From: a virus
Virus record (IMG/VR): IMGVR_UViG_3300045125_000119
Coordinates: 1-64,000 of that record
DNA: 64,000 nucleotides
Strand: one strand, 5' to 3'
Part shown: piece by piece, positions 10,479-19,357 of the stretch
Layout: the number at the start of each line of letters is the position of its first letter
Position numbering within the stretch: the stretch's first letter is position 1
Translations under genes and position numbers: made by a program
The notes under the pieces: generated by a model
The model's database searches: none
Seen by the model: only the letters and a program-made list of their open reading frames with translations
What the model was told of the DNA's origin: nothing

Positions 10479-11235
10479 AACGAACCGAAAGAAAACCCGG
10501 AGTTCACGGACATCAAGAATCAGATCAATCTTGATGAAATGGACGACTCGCAGAAAGAGTTCTGGAAGTTGATGACCACGAAAGAAGACTTGCACCCCGA
10601 TCTGGTGCCGTACCTTTGCAGGTCTTCTTTCGGCACGAAGTCTGAAGCATCCACTCTACTTCGAGATTTTCTACAGCCCTCAGTTCAACGCCAGAATCAA
10701 CAAGGTTATCTCGCCAAGAAAGAATACGTCCGAAAAACTCGAAGCCCAAAGGGGACTACTCTGGCGTTCTTGGGTTTTACGAGCGTCCGTACCGCATGGA
10801 AAAGCTGTGCGAACTACAGCACGACATGACCGACGATCAATACTGGAAAACACTCGGCTGGGTCTGGACGGATGGCGAAAACCTTTGGCAGTATAACATC
10901 ATTCTTCGGTCCATGCTCAACGCCGAGCGGCCGGGGCGGGGAAGATGATGAACGAAGAGGAACACGAGTTCCTTGCCAATCTGCCCGAATTCTTCGCAGT
11001 GTACCGGGGGCACCACAGGCGAAACCGACTTGGGTTTAGCTGGAGCCTGTCGCCGGCAAAGCCCTGTGGTTCGCCAGCCGGTTCCGACCAAAAGCGGCGG
11101 GGCGTTCTCCGGGCCACTGTGAAAAAACAGGACGTGATTGCCGTGCTGTTGGGGCGCGCTGAAGTACGAAGTGGTTGTCGATCCCAGAAATCTCACGGAA
11201 GTGAAATCCGTTCGCAAGACAAAGCGCTGGCTTGG
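10476..11235 (+). CDS. 'VYRG...GLSWSL' family phage protein (possible ADP-ribosyltransferase-like fold)
   Basis: Joined frames: MNEPKENPEFTDIKNQ, FYSPQFNARI, YWKTLGWVWTDGENLW, MMNEEEHEFLANLPEFFAVYRG, GLAWSLSPAKALWFASRF, KKQDVIAVLLGRAE, VVVDPRNLTEV. The order 'VYRG - GLSWT - A..FA.RF - G.V.K.DV - ...VVDP' is a conserved layout of widespread phage and bacterial proteins; the R, the WS/T strand and the late acidic position recall the R-S-E triad of ADP-ribosyltransferases, but that link is my inference. At least four frame breaks. It directly precedes an HD-domain gene. Confidence 0.55.
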
Positions 11236-11681
11236 ATGGAATACGTCTTCGGGGAGGCTTGTGCCGAGTTTGAGTTGGGCCAACGAAGTCACCACGGCCC
11301 CGAACATTGGGAGCGTGTGGAACGAAACGGTCTTTGCTAATCGCCAAACTAACAAAAGGCGCAGACAAAACGGTGGTACAACTGTTCGCCCTCGTCCACG
11401 ATTGCAAGCGGGTCAACGAGAATGACGACCCGGAACACGGACACCGGTCAGCGGCTTTCGTAGAAAAGCTGCACAAACGTTCGATACTTCCATTGTCTGA
11501 TGAGCAGCGGCGACTCCTAGTTGAAGCCTGCAAGTATCACAACGACGGGCAGGTGAGTGACGATCCGACAATCGGAGCCTGTTGGGATTCCGACCGACTC
11601 GACTTGACTCGTGTCGGAATTGTCCCGGACCCAAAACTGCTCTCGACAGAATCGGCAAAACAGCTAATTTGGAGAGTCTGA
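11236..11681 (+). CDS. HD-domain phosphohydrolase-like protein
   Basis: Starts MEYVFGEACAEFELGQRSH. Visible motifs are HHGPEHWERVERNG (first His), FALVHDCKRVNENDDPEHG (HD pair plus downstream His), ACKYHNDG and ACWDSDRLDLTRVGI (last Asp), the metal-binding set of small bacterial HD proteins. The substrate of this subfamily is unknown. One frameshift lies near 11340. The stop TGA overlaps the ATG of the next gene (TGATG). About 148 residues, the usual size. Confidence 0.7.
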
Positions 11682-12250
11682 TGAAAGAGCCGATGACCGG
11701 GAAGTTGTGGTATTTGCTCAGTAATGGTGAACCGAAGAGTCCCGGTACGTCTTTACTGTCGGGTACGACGACGAGACACACGAAGATCGGTTGAACGAGT
11801 TTCTGGCAGACAACCCGCAGTACGAGCGGATGCAGACTCCGACCTACACGGACGTACCGGCTCTCGGCGTCAAAAGTATCGTGCCGAAACACGACATGAA
11901 ACCTCTGGATATGTTGTTGGACGAGGGTGGAAAAAGCGAACCTTTGATGCTCGTGATGCCATTGTCGAGTACATGAAGGACAAAGACGAAACTACAGTCG
12001 AGAAGTTGGCAGCAGAAATCAGAACGGCCGACCCACTACCATTTGCTTTAGCTATTCAGTGGATGGTGGAAGAACGATGGGTAGTTCAGTCTTACAAATT
12101 GCGGCGTCGTGACACCGGGAAGCTTCTGGCAGAACGATATTAGGAACCGCTCGATATACCGGACGAAATCTACGACGGTGACGAGCAAGTGCCCACAAAC
12201 AATCTCGATCTGTACAGTGAGATTCTCAAAACAGCAATATTCGGGAGAGT
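11681..12250 (+). CDS. Hypothetical protein, 3' end uncertain
   Basis: Starts MKEPMTGKLWYLLSNGEPK, continues RYVFTVGYDDETHEDRLNEF, ALGVKSIVPKHDMKPLDM, then YMKDKDETTVEKL and QWMVEERWVVQSYKL, and reaches LLAERY followed by TAG at 12141. The same frame stays open after this TAG (EPLDIPDEIYDGDEQVPTN...) to TGA near 12252, four bases before the next gene. Either the gene ends at TAG or this stop is an indel artefact. The C-terminal part has a winged-helix-like pattern, not firm. Confidence 0.45.
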
Positions 12251-12253
12251 CTG

Positions 12254-12523
12254 ATGAAAATGATCTACGCAGCGCAGCAAAACGCTGACACGACCGAAGG
12301 TCGAGGTCCGATGGTTACATTCGCCTACTTCACAAATGAAAAATCGGCCAAAAGAAGCCGTCAAGAGCCGAGGGTGATGGGGTACGAAGGCGACGGCGAA
12401 GTAAAAGTGATTCCGCTGTACGACTCTATCGAGGACTGGCGGAAGAGGTGAGAAGAGGAAACAAAACGCGCGTGCTGGCGAAGCTGACGCCGGAAGAAAG
12501 AGCCGCATTGGGGTACTCATAAT
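12254..12523 (+). CDS. Small conserved phage protein
   Basis: ATG start at 12254 closely follows the previous gene. Product begins MKMIYAAQQNADTTEGRGP, then FAYFTNEKSA, IPLYDSIEDW and, after one frameshift near 12450, ends VLAKLTPEERAALGYS. The terminal 'LAKLTPEERxALG' tail is a recurrent ending of small phage proteins. About 88 residues. The TAA overlaps the next ATG (TAATG). Function unknown. Confidence 0.55.
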
Positions 12524-12790
12524 GCGGCCCACGGGGTACGGCGATACCTACGCCGAAGTCAAAAAGCGATACCCGGATGCGATCCGCCGATGTGGAGGCT
12601 CGTATTCGGAAATCGAATCGGCTTCGCGGAATGATCCGTTCGATACATTCAGTGGGAAATTCACGGTGGCATGACAATGGAATACAGCCACCGTCCCGCC
12701 CAGAAACCGTTAGGGTAACGGCGTGGAAAAAGAAACTGTGGCGATGCAGTCAACTCTACAACATATCAGGCAGAGTTAATCCCCGGTAAT
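12522..12790 (+). CDS. Hypothetical, poorly resolved
   Basis: ATG at 12522 overlaps the preceding stop and gives MRPTGYGDTYAEVKKRYPD, which runs to about 12674; a further open segment may continue to about 12790, either as part of the same gene after a frameshift or as a separate small gene starting MTMEYSHRPAQK near 12674. I can only say that the stretch is probably coding up to about 12670. Confidence 0.3.
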
Positions 12791-12803
12791 TGGAGTTTTT
12801 GAA

Positions 12804-13629
12804 ATGGCAGAAGGAAAACTGGTATCTCGTGGACGGACCACACGTTCAACATCGTGTGGGGGTGCGAGAAGGTCTCTCCGGCCTGCAGAACTGTTACGCC
12901 GAGACGTTGGCGTTGCGGTTCGGCTTCGACGTGTGGGGGAAGGGCAAGCCACGCCGCACGTTCGGTCAAAAGCACTGGAACAGGCCGCTGAAATGGAACC
13001 GTTCGGCGGCAAAAGAAGGCGTACAGAAAAAGGTCTTCTGTAGTTCCGATGTGTGGCGTGTTCGAGGATCACCCGACAGTCGAAGCCAGAGTTGAAGAAA
13101 CTCTGGCCGTTGATTCGTCAGACTCCGAATCTTGAGTGGCAATTGCTCACCAAGCGCCCGGAACGAATCGCCCAGAGCCTCCCGGCCGATTGGGGGAATG
13201 GCTACGAAAACGTATGGCTCGGTTCGACCATCGAAAACAGCGACTACGTTGATCGTGCCGATTACCTCCGGGCGGTGAACTGCAAAGTTCGGTTTGTATC
13301 TTACGAACCGGCGTGCGGCCCGCTGGACAAACTCGACCTGACGGGTCTGCATTGGGTCATTTTCGGCGGCGAATCAGGGGCCGGGTTCCGTCAGCACGAT
13401 CCGCAGTGGGCACGAGACATCCGTGACCGTTGTGACGCCGCTGGCGTGTCATTCTTCTACAAACAGGGCAGTTCTTTGTACAGCGGGGCCGACGAAACGC
13501 TCGACGGCCAAACTTACAAGAAATTCCCATTGGCGGTGGTGCATCGAACGACCAGAAGACGACCGTCGAGAAGGCGAATTTCGACGCCTATCTCTTGCGG
13601 AATACGGCCCGCCGTCTGATACCATGCTG
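12804..13629 (+). CDS. DUF5131 / phage Gp37-Gp68 family protein
   Basis: The joined product has GCEKVSPGCQNCYAETLA near the N-terminus (C-x3-C-x2-C-like cluster typical of this family), then GKGKPRRTFG, KLWPLIRQTPNLEWQLLTKR, NVWLGSTIEN, KVRFVSYEPACGPL and HWVIFGGESGAG, which are the full ordered landmarks of Gp37/Gp68 (DUF5131) proteins. These are predicted radical-SAM-like enzymes on family grounds; the reaction is unknown. Frameshifts lie near 12850, 13060 and 13540. The end probably reads NTARRLIPC with a TGA overlapping the next ATG. Confidence 0.8.
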
Positions 13630-13933
13630 ATTCGTCAGATCGGACCATCCTTCAGGCTGGCAAGGGTGGTTTCCGCAGGTCAAATGGGAAGACGGTCAGG
13701 TCGAAATGTTTAACGACGTGCCCGGACTTGCTGATCTGAACAAAGGTCAGCGGTTCGAGGCAATGGTCACACGAACCGCATGGAAAAACCAGTACGAACG
13801 GGGCTGGGATTTCATCAGCATGGCCGACGTGAAAGCTATTGAGCCGCTGCCGGAAATGACTGAAGAAGAGTCGAAAGCACTGTGGGACAGTATTCCATCG
13901 ACCGCTTCCCTGCCACCGGCCAGTTGGGGCTAA
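13624..13933 (+). CDS. Hypothetical protein
   Basis: ATG near 13624 overlaps the DUF5131 stop. After one indel the product reads GWQGWFPQVKWEDGQVEMF, LNKGQRFEAMVTRTAWKNQ, WDFISMADVKAIEPLPEM and ends STASLPPASWG-TAA. About 100 residues; no family recognised. It ends 28 bases before a late-promoter-like box. Confidence 0.5.
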
Positions 13934-13960
13934 AATGTTGCAAAATGGAGGTCGATAACC

Positions 13961-13968
13961 CCTAAATA
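13961..13968 (+). promoter_or_regulatory. T4-late-promoter-like box CCTAAATA
   Basis: TAAATA preceded by CC, 20 bases upstream of the ATG at 13989, in a short intergenic gap. It matches the shared xxTAAATA element found before several late-type genes in this window. Confidence 0.45.
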
Positions 13969-13988
13969 ACCAAAATTTGGGGGTAGTG

Positions 13989-15048
13989 ATGAAATTTCGG
14001 GAATGGATCACACACAACGGAGACTTGTTCTGGGAGTTCGGCGACATCAGCAAGATGGACACGTCGCACCTTTCATTTGACGAGTTGCCGTCAGATGGCG
14101 ACGATTTTGATGAAGATGACGCCTACCGAAGATTGCGAAAGCGACTTGGACTTCGATGACTCTGAATATTTCAGTGACATTTACGAAGACCCAACAGACG
14201 ACCCTAATTTTGACGCACAAACTTCTGACGATTGGGTAGAAGATAACCCCAAACCTGACGAAGACGACGAACAATTTTGGACCCCGCACACTCGTCACCC
14301 TTTGCCAATGGCTGGAGAAGAGGAAGAGGATCGAGACGAGAGGGGTACGTTCAACAAAGAAGCTTTCGATGAAGCTTTAGAAAAGTGGAAAGAAGAGTAC
14401 CGACAGGCACAAGACGACTACGAAACTGCCGAACAAGATTGGTACGCCGACATGAAACGTAAACAGCGTCAAGCAGAACGTGAGGCTGAACAGGCTCGTG
14501 ATGACGCCGTTCGTGATTGCGTAGAAGAAAAGAGAAGCGATCACGAAGAAGACCGCCGAAACAGCGGCGAAAACGGCGGGTACGAAACGTCTTTTCAGCA
14601 CGACGGAAACAACTACAGTGTAAACTTCGAGAGAGATAAATCGCAAGATTACCAAGGAGTTGAAGTTCCGGGGTTTTTCAGTATCGTCTTCACCGGACCC
14701 AAAGGAACCTCGTCCACGAAAATGGCCGGGACCGCCGCTACTGCCATTTACACTCAGTTGATGCTTGCAGTAAAAAAGCTGATCGAAATTGAACAAGTTA
14801 ACGGGCTGGGTTTCTCTCCCGCCGAACCGGGCATGGGGCTTGTGTACCAGAGGTTCTATCGTCAGTATTTGCAGCCGGGCGGGTTCATTCGTGTCGATCC
14901 GTACACATATATTCTCAAGGAATGGATCAAGAAGAACATCAAGAATTCGTACAACTTGAAGAACGCCTACAGCACGATTCTCAAGACGAACCGGGAAGTT
15001 CTGAAGAAGATAAAAGAAGTAGAAGCCGACAAAGCGCTAGATGCGTGA
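13989..15048 (+). CDS. Late phage protein with capsid-targeting-like N-terminus
   Basis: Starts MKFREWITHNGDLFWEFG, like the N-termini of four other proteins here (positions 19338, 29119, 52410, 57527), resembling T4 capsid-targeting sequences. A strongly acidic region (DDSEYFSDIYEDPTDD) and a charged coiled coil (about residues 115-175, EKWKEEYRQAQDDYE) follow; the C-terminal third is folded-looking (VPGFFSIVFTGPKGTSS, GLVYQRFYRQYLQPG). A frameshift near 14130 joins the first 45 residues to the rest. It is preceded by a TAAATA box. Function unknown; packaging into the head is inferred. Confidence 0.65.
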
Positions 15049-15498
15049 GTTCCGGCGTCTCAACAAGATGGCCGGTCAGGTTATTTCGTTCGCTCAACCG
15101 AACGGCGGCACGAGTTGGCCCGCCATCTACTTGATCGGGACCGACGAAAGCCGTTACGACGGGCCGCAGCTTCTGGTTTTGTGTACGATTCGACCGGGCC
15201 TCACAAGCAAACGTGGAAGGCGATCAGTCTGAAGGGGCAAAAACTACAAGAGCCTCAACCGCAAGAAGCATACAAACTGGTGATGCAGATATACAACCAC
15301 CGGAACGATCAGTTGATACAGAACTACATCAAACCGGGGTTGGAAGCTTTGTTGGAGAAGTACGGTGGGCACATTGAAAAATTGCTCACACCCCCATCGG
15401 GCAAACCGGCGATCCAACAGCCTGTGCAACAACCCGCACAGGAAGTTCCGGCTAACGTAGCTCAACCTAACAACAGGCAAAAACCTCCTCCTGCTTAA
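15041..15498 (+). CDS. Hypothetical protein with Pro/Gln-rich tail
   Basis: ATG at 15041 overlaps the previous stop region. The product reads MREFRRLNKMAGQVISFA, NGGTSWPAIYLIGTDESRY, then after one indel near 15165 FVYDSTGPHKQTWKAIS and ends with a low-complexity tail (PVQQPAQEVPANVAQPNN). About 152 residues. Co-directional and tightly spaced with neighbours. No family recognised. Confidence 0.55.
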
Positions 15499-15508
15499 CG
15501 GAGAAACG

Positions 15509-16006
15509 ATGGAAAAGCCACGCTTGGATTTTGTGGCAATGGTAGCCAACCAGATGATGAAGGGTCCGAATTTTGGCTGGCCCGATGCCAGCGATAAACA
15601 AAAGGAACTCTTCAAAATGCGGCACCAGAAGCAGATTGAATGGATCATTTCAATGCTGCCGAAGACCAGTGCGGCGGTGCCAGCGGTTCTCGTGAAGTGC
15701 CTCATTCGTTTTGGGCCGGAAAAGGTCATCAAATTCTGTAAGACGATCAAGAACGGATCGTTCAACGGAATTGACGATCCGGCTCACATGCTGTGGAAGT
15801 TCATGCTCGGACAGAACGGGCGTCGGGCGAATGTGGTGCAGGTTTACCGCAAGACGTGCTATGCGCTCAAGGCGTACATGGAAGACAAGCGGATCGACGG
15901 CATTCGTGAAGCCAAATCGGACATTTTCAATTGGGACGAAGACTACACCGTCCCCGACGAATACCTCGCAAACTGGAAGCCCGACGAAATTCCCCAAGTG
16001 GAGTGA
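15509..16006 (+). CDS. Hypothetical protein, intact
   Basis: A complete 165-residue frame: MEKPRLDFVAMVANQMMKG..., with helical segments IEWIISMLPKTSAAVPAVL and KVIKFCKTIKNG, and an acidic end EYLANWKPDEIPQVE. Start is preceded by GGAG (aacGGAGaaacg) seven bases upstream. No membrane segment strong enough to call. Function unknown. Confidence 0.7.
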   Translation: MEKPRLDFVAMVANQMMKGPNFGWPDASDKQKELFKMRHQKQIEWIISMLPKTSAAVPAVLVKCLIRFGPEKVIKFCKTIKNGSFNGIDDPAHMLWKFMLGQNGRRANVVQVYRKTCYALKAYMEDKRIDGIREAKSDIFNWDEDYTVPDEYLANWKPDEIPQVE

Positions 16007-16009
16007 GCC

Positions 16010-16435
16010 ATGTTCACAGAAGTCCAAAAAGAGGCTATGAACAAGGTAGAGTCGATCAGGATGTGTGGCAAGAAAGCCTACGAAGAACTCAAGGCGGCTT
16101 TGCGTGAACGTGGTCTTGAGGACGACGCTTGGTTCTCATACGATTTCACCGACAAACATCTTGAAGTAGCCAAAGAAGTTTGGGACCGCTGGCACACAAC
16201 CAACAACTTCAAAGTTGGAGACAAGGTCTACGTCGTGCCGCTAACGTCTACGATAATGAAAAACTGCATTCGGGCCACAGTGACCGAAATTACAACGGAC
16301 GGCTGGGGCTACTCATTTGCGGGCATTTGAAAGTGATCTGCCGGGAATCTATATGTTCAACATTTGGGACAAGGATTTGGAGCCTCGCAAGGACAAATCC
16401 GCAAAGCCCGTGCCGCCTGAATTGCGAATCAAATG
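16010..16435 (+). CDS. Hypothetical protein, one frameshift
   Basis: Begins MFTEVQKEAMNKVESIRM four bases after the previous stop; a KOW/SH3-like strand pattern follows (NFKVGDKVYVVPLTSTIM, TDGWGYSF). A one-base shift near 16325 leads to DLPGIYMFNIWDKDLEP and a TGA that overlaps the next ATG. The 'VGDKVYV.P' stretch recalls small phage beta-barrel proteins, but no function is assigned. Confidence 0.6.
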
Positions 16436-16678
16436 ACACAGTTACAATGCAAACGACTGTTGCAAATTGCAAATCGTCTCGGCGTGAAAATGGTTCGCCG
16501 AGACGATTTTCTAAAGATTCACCAGATGGGTAAAACCTTCAAGGTTCAACACCGTGGCGAATGTCTCGTGGTTCCCAATTTGGTTGCCGTGGCAACCCTA
16601 AACTCTCATTACAACGAACTTTTTGACAACCACAAATTCTGGTACGAGCAGAGTGGTGACAATTACGTTATGTTTTGA
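16433..16678 (+). CDS. Hypothetical small protein
   Basis: A complete 81-residue frame MTQLQCKRLLQIANRLGVK ... SGDNYVMF; the ATG overlaps the previous stop (ATGA). A short basic N-terminus is followed by FLKIHQMGKTFKVQHRG. Last gene of the left plus-strand block; its end overlaps the end of the convergent nuclease gene by 16 bases. Confidence 0.6.
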   Translation: MTQLQCKRLLQIANRLGVKMVRRDDFLKIHQMGKTFKVQHRGECLVVPNLVAVATLNSHYNELFDNHKFWYEQSGDNYVMF

Positions 16679-17214
16679 TCGAAGAAGAATTCGTCGTCCA
16701 ATTTGAGCAATTGTTTCAGATCAACTCCGGTCCACTTCCCGTACCGAAGACTGTAGACGAATTGATGACCTTCCAGTTCCGTCGTGTGAACAAAAGCCAG
16801 CCAAGGTTTGCGGTCACGCTTCCAGCACAACATCGGCTTTCGACCACAACGCTTGCTGTCTTTTGTGACTTGATCCAAGAACCCGCTTAGTTCGCTGTTA
16901 CCACAAACCAAGATCGAATTCAAGTCAATGCCTTCGTAGCCGCCTTTGCTCTCGATGACCCATTTGAAGTGTTTGGGAACCACCAAGTCGCCGGAGAACA
17001 CGTCTTGTGCGTGCTTGGGAAGATATGAAACCTGACCCCAACGGTTCCCGGACCCAACGGCACGACTGAACCCTTGCCCGAACCTCTCGGTCAAAACCTT
17101 AACCAGACCCAACTCGGTTCGGCTGCCTTTTTTCTTGCCGTTTCGCCGCTTCTTCTTGCCTTCTCCGTCTCCAAGATCGTCGGTGAAGAAGTCGTCATCG
17201 TCATTATTGTTCAT
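16663..17214 (-). CDS. PD-(D/E)XK endonuclease, Holliday-junction-resolvase-like
   Basis: Intact 183-residue frame. A Lys/Asp-rich N-terminus (DDDDFFTDD, GKKKRRNGKKKG) precedes ELGLVKVLTERFG, SRAVGSGNRWG, then DVFSGDLVVPKHFKWVIESKGG. The E...GD...ESK arrangement is the PD-(D/E)XK metal-binding core as seen in archaeal-type resolvases and related phage nucleases. Likely role: cleavage of branched replication or recombination DNA, with the SbcCD and UvsW homologues nearby; that role is inferred. Start ATG has AGGGAGGG upstream and a TGTAAATA box 16 bases upstream. Confidence 0.68.
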   Translation of the reverse strand: MNNNDDDDFFTDDLGDGEGKKKRRNGKKKGSRTELGLVKVLTERFGQGFSRAVGSGNRWGQVSYLPKHAQDVFSGDLVVPKHFKWVIESKGGYEGIDLNSILVCGNSELSGFLDQVTKDSKRCGRKPMLCWKRDRKPWLAFVHTTELEGHQFVYSLRYGKWTGVDLKQLLKLDDEFFFDQNIT

Positions 17215-17229
17215 ATAGCCCTCCCTGTA

Positions 17230-17237
17230 TTTACAGA
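17230..17237 (-). promoter_or_regulatory. Late-promoter-like box TGTAAATA
   Basis: Minus-strand TGTAAATA ends 16 bases before the nuclease ATG at 17214, with the ribosome site AGGGAGGG between. Part of the xxTAAATA set. Confidence 0.45.
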
Positions 17238-17253
17238 GTAAGGCTTCAATAAT

Positions 17254-18324
17254 TTACTGTTGAGGGATATACACCTCGGTCAGTTCCTTCTTGATCTTGT
17301 TGAGTTTAGAGACAATTTGTTCGTACTCGCTGGGGTGCAAACTGCAATTCTTGACGAGTGCCGACGTTTCGCCAACGATCCGGGCCACCGTTTGATGTAT
17401 TTCTCGGCCGATCCCTTTGACCTCATCGAGTGCAGCGGCTATGGCAGGATTTTCTGCGGGTGGTTCCGGCACCGGGTCTTCGGAAGGCTTTACAACAAGT
17501 CTGTTGCCGTCGAATTTCCAGGGTGTGCCGCCATCGGACTTCTCGACTTCATACCTCTGAACTGAGGGTGTTGGTTCTTTGTCGGAAGACTTAAAGAACC
17601 AAACCTCTTCGACCGGAAGCTCGATCAATTTTTGAGTCTGAGAAATGTTTCTGATTCCGCACTCACGCACAGCCAGTTCCCATATCCGTGGTTCGGAAAC
17701 GAAGAAAATCTGACCCAGCAGTTCACGCATATCTACAACCCACAAAGGTCGGAATCGGTTGCGGAACAGCCACAAGAGATTTTGGTTCTGGTATCGTTCC
17801 CCGATGGCGACGGCCATGTGCCCTTCGTTGATGAAGGAGAATATATCTCTGATGCCCGATAGTCGGTTATCGAATTTGTCTTCGTTGACTTCGGTGGGAT
17901 TTTCAAATATCCTGAGAAGTATTTCCGAATCACATTCGGATTGCACCTCGTATTTTTGCTTGAGAGTTTGGTATTCGTAGTCTTCGATGCGGCCGTTGTG
18001 AATGAGGCCGACGGACTTATCGAAACTGACGAACGGATGGTTGTTTTTGTTGCATTCAGGCTCGCCCACGCCTTTGGAGGCGGCTCGTGCGTGAACGAGC
18101 ATGATCGAAGGGTTCAATTTAGCGACTTTGCGCCACACGTCTTTTTTGACGAAATGGCTGCTGCGACAGGGTTCCTTGTGATACACGATTTCGCCGGTCT
18201 GGGTGCCCCAGAATCCGGCGGCATCGGCACCTCTGATTTCACTTTTGTCGAACAGCTTGGTGATTAACTGATACGTCATCACTGGCTTTTTCGACTCGCC
18301 GATAAACCCACTGATACCACACAT
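17254..18324 (-). CDS. Class II glutamine amidotransferase
   Basis: Intact 356-residue frame starting MCGISGFIGESKKP: Cys2 is the catalytic N-terminal nucleophile of class II (Ntn) amidotransferases. EIRGADAAGFWG, VHARAASKGVG and GLIHNGRIEDY follow as in GlmS/PurF-type glutaminase domains. There is no second synthase domain; instead the C-terminal 130 residues are Pro-rich then helical. So ammonia would be passed to another protein, unknown here. The start ATG overlaps the stop of the upstream gene. Similar stand-alone amidotransferases occur in large phages. Confidence 0.85.
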   Translation of the reverse strand: MCGISGFIGESKKPVMTYQLITKLFDKSEIRGADAAGFWGTQTGEIVYHKEPCRSSHFVKKDVWRKVAKLNPSIMLVHARAASKGVGEPECNKNNHPFVSFDKSVGLIHNGRIEDYEYQTLKQKYEVQSECDSEILLRIFENPTEVNEDKFDNRLSGIRDIFSFINEGHMAVAIGERYQNQNLLWLFRNRFRPLWVVDMRELLGQIFFVSEPRIWELAVRECGIRNISQTQKLIELPVEEVWFFKSSDKEPTPSVQRYEVEKSDGGTPWKFDGNRLVVKPSEDPVPEPPAENPAIAAALDEVKGIGREIHQTVARIVGETSALVKNCSLHPSEYEQIVSKLNKIKKELTEVYIPQQ

Positions 18325-18796
18325 CAGTCTTCCCCGTCTTGTTCGAGCGCCTCTTTTCGATCCCTGAACGACTTACCGAACACTTCTTCGATAAGGGTCC
18401 AGTCTCGCTTACAAATCTGGTCCCATTCTTCGGGCGACGGAGAAACAGGTTCGCCAAAATGTTGCTTGATGAACTCGTCGCACTTTTTCAATTCTTCTTC
18501 CGTAACCGGTCCCTGCCAGTACCGGTGGCCGGGAATCATCGCATCTTGTCTGGCTTCGTCTTCGTACATTTGCGGGTACAATCTGAGAGCCATGTCACCC
18601 AAAATCTTCAGATCGTGTAGCAAACCACAGGTACAAGGAGCATAGCGATACACTTCCATACTGCGGTGAGTTTCACAATCGCCGTGGTGAACCAAATCCC
18701 CTTCCGGGTGCTTTGTATTCGGTCGATAATACCTATCCCGAATCGCTTCGAGGCGGGTACGCATTTTTCTACGTTGTAGTCCCAAATCTTCTTCAT
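18324..18796 (-). CDS. Hypothetical protein
   Basis: ATG at 18796 overlaps the TGA of the preceding gene (ATGA), giving MKKIWDYNVEK; one frameshift at about 18763 leads into RTRLEAIRDRYYRPNTKHP, CETHRSMEVYRYAPCTCG and an acidic C-terminus EEVFGKSFRDRKEALEQDG. Cys/His residues (HHGDCETH, CTCG) could bind zinc. The stop overlaps the amidotransferase start. Function unknown. Confidence 0.6.
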
Positions 18797-19338
18797 TTCA
18801 ATTCAACCTCAGAAGGCTTGAAGCGGGCCAGCATTACCGCCCAATGGCGGTGCGCCCTGACTCAAACCGGGGTTCGAGTTCGGATCGGGCGGGGCGGGCC
18901 TGCGGGAGATGGCATTGTACCCTGTCCGGTCGGAGACGGCTTCTTTTCTGGGGAGGCCGTTCCACTCATTTTTTCTTCTGGTTCGGCCTTTTCTGGGAGG
19001 CTAGTCGGTGGACCGGTACGCCCAACTTTCCAGACAACTCTTCCAACGAAGCAGAAGCACTAGAAATCACAGACGGAAGGTCGTCCCGCTCGTCAATTGC
19101 CTTCATGATCGCCACCCCAATCTTTTGGAGTGACATCAGATGTTTTTTCTTCCCTCGGCCATTGACTGTGAAGAATTCGGCGAATTTGATTGACAATTTT
19201 CTCCGAAAACCGAGTCAAGTCACGGGTGCCCATGTGCTTGCTGTCGTCACGAAGTTGTTGTGCCGCCGTCAAAACGTCGCCAATCTTCTGACCCAGGTAG
19301 GCTCGTTGCTCAACAATAAGGAAATCTTTGAAGTTCAT
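18793..19338 (-). CDS. Late phage protein with capsid-targeting-like N-terminus
   Basis: Starts MNFKDFLIVEQRAYLGQK; the opening is like a T4 capsid-targeting sequence with an I-x-E prohead-protease-like site (IVE). Then GDVLTAAQQLRDDSKHMG, NQIRRILHSQWP and, after a shift near 19150, LMSLQKIGVAIMKAIDERD, and a Pro-rich tail ending RFKPSEVELK. A TGTAAATA box ends five bases before the ATG. The Pro-rich tail needs one or two further indels. Virion location is inferred only. Confidence 0.6.
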
Positions 19339-19342
19339 GCTC

Positions 19343-19350
19343 TATTTACA
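19343..19350 (-). promoter_or_regulatory. Late-promoter-like box TGTAAATA next to start codon
   Basis: Minus-strand TGTAAATA ends four bases before the ATG at 19338 (GAGC between). If used as a -10 box as in T4, transcription would start at or near the ATG, giving an almost leaderless mRNA. Confidence 0.4.
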
Positions 19351-19357
19351 GTCGTCA

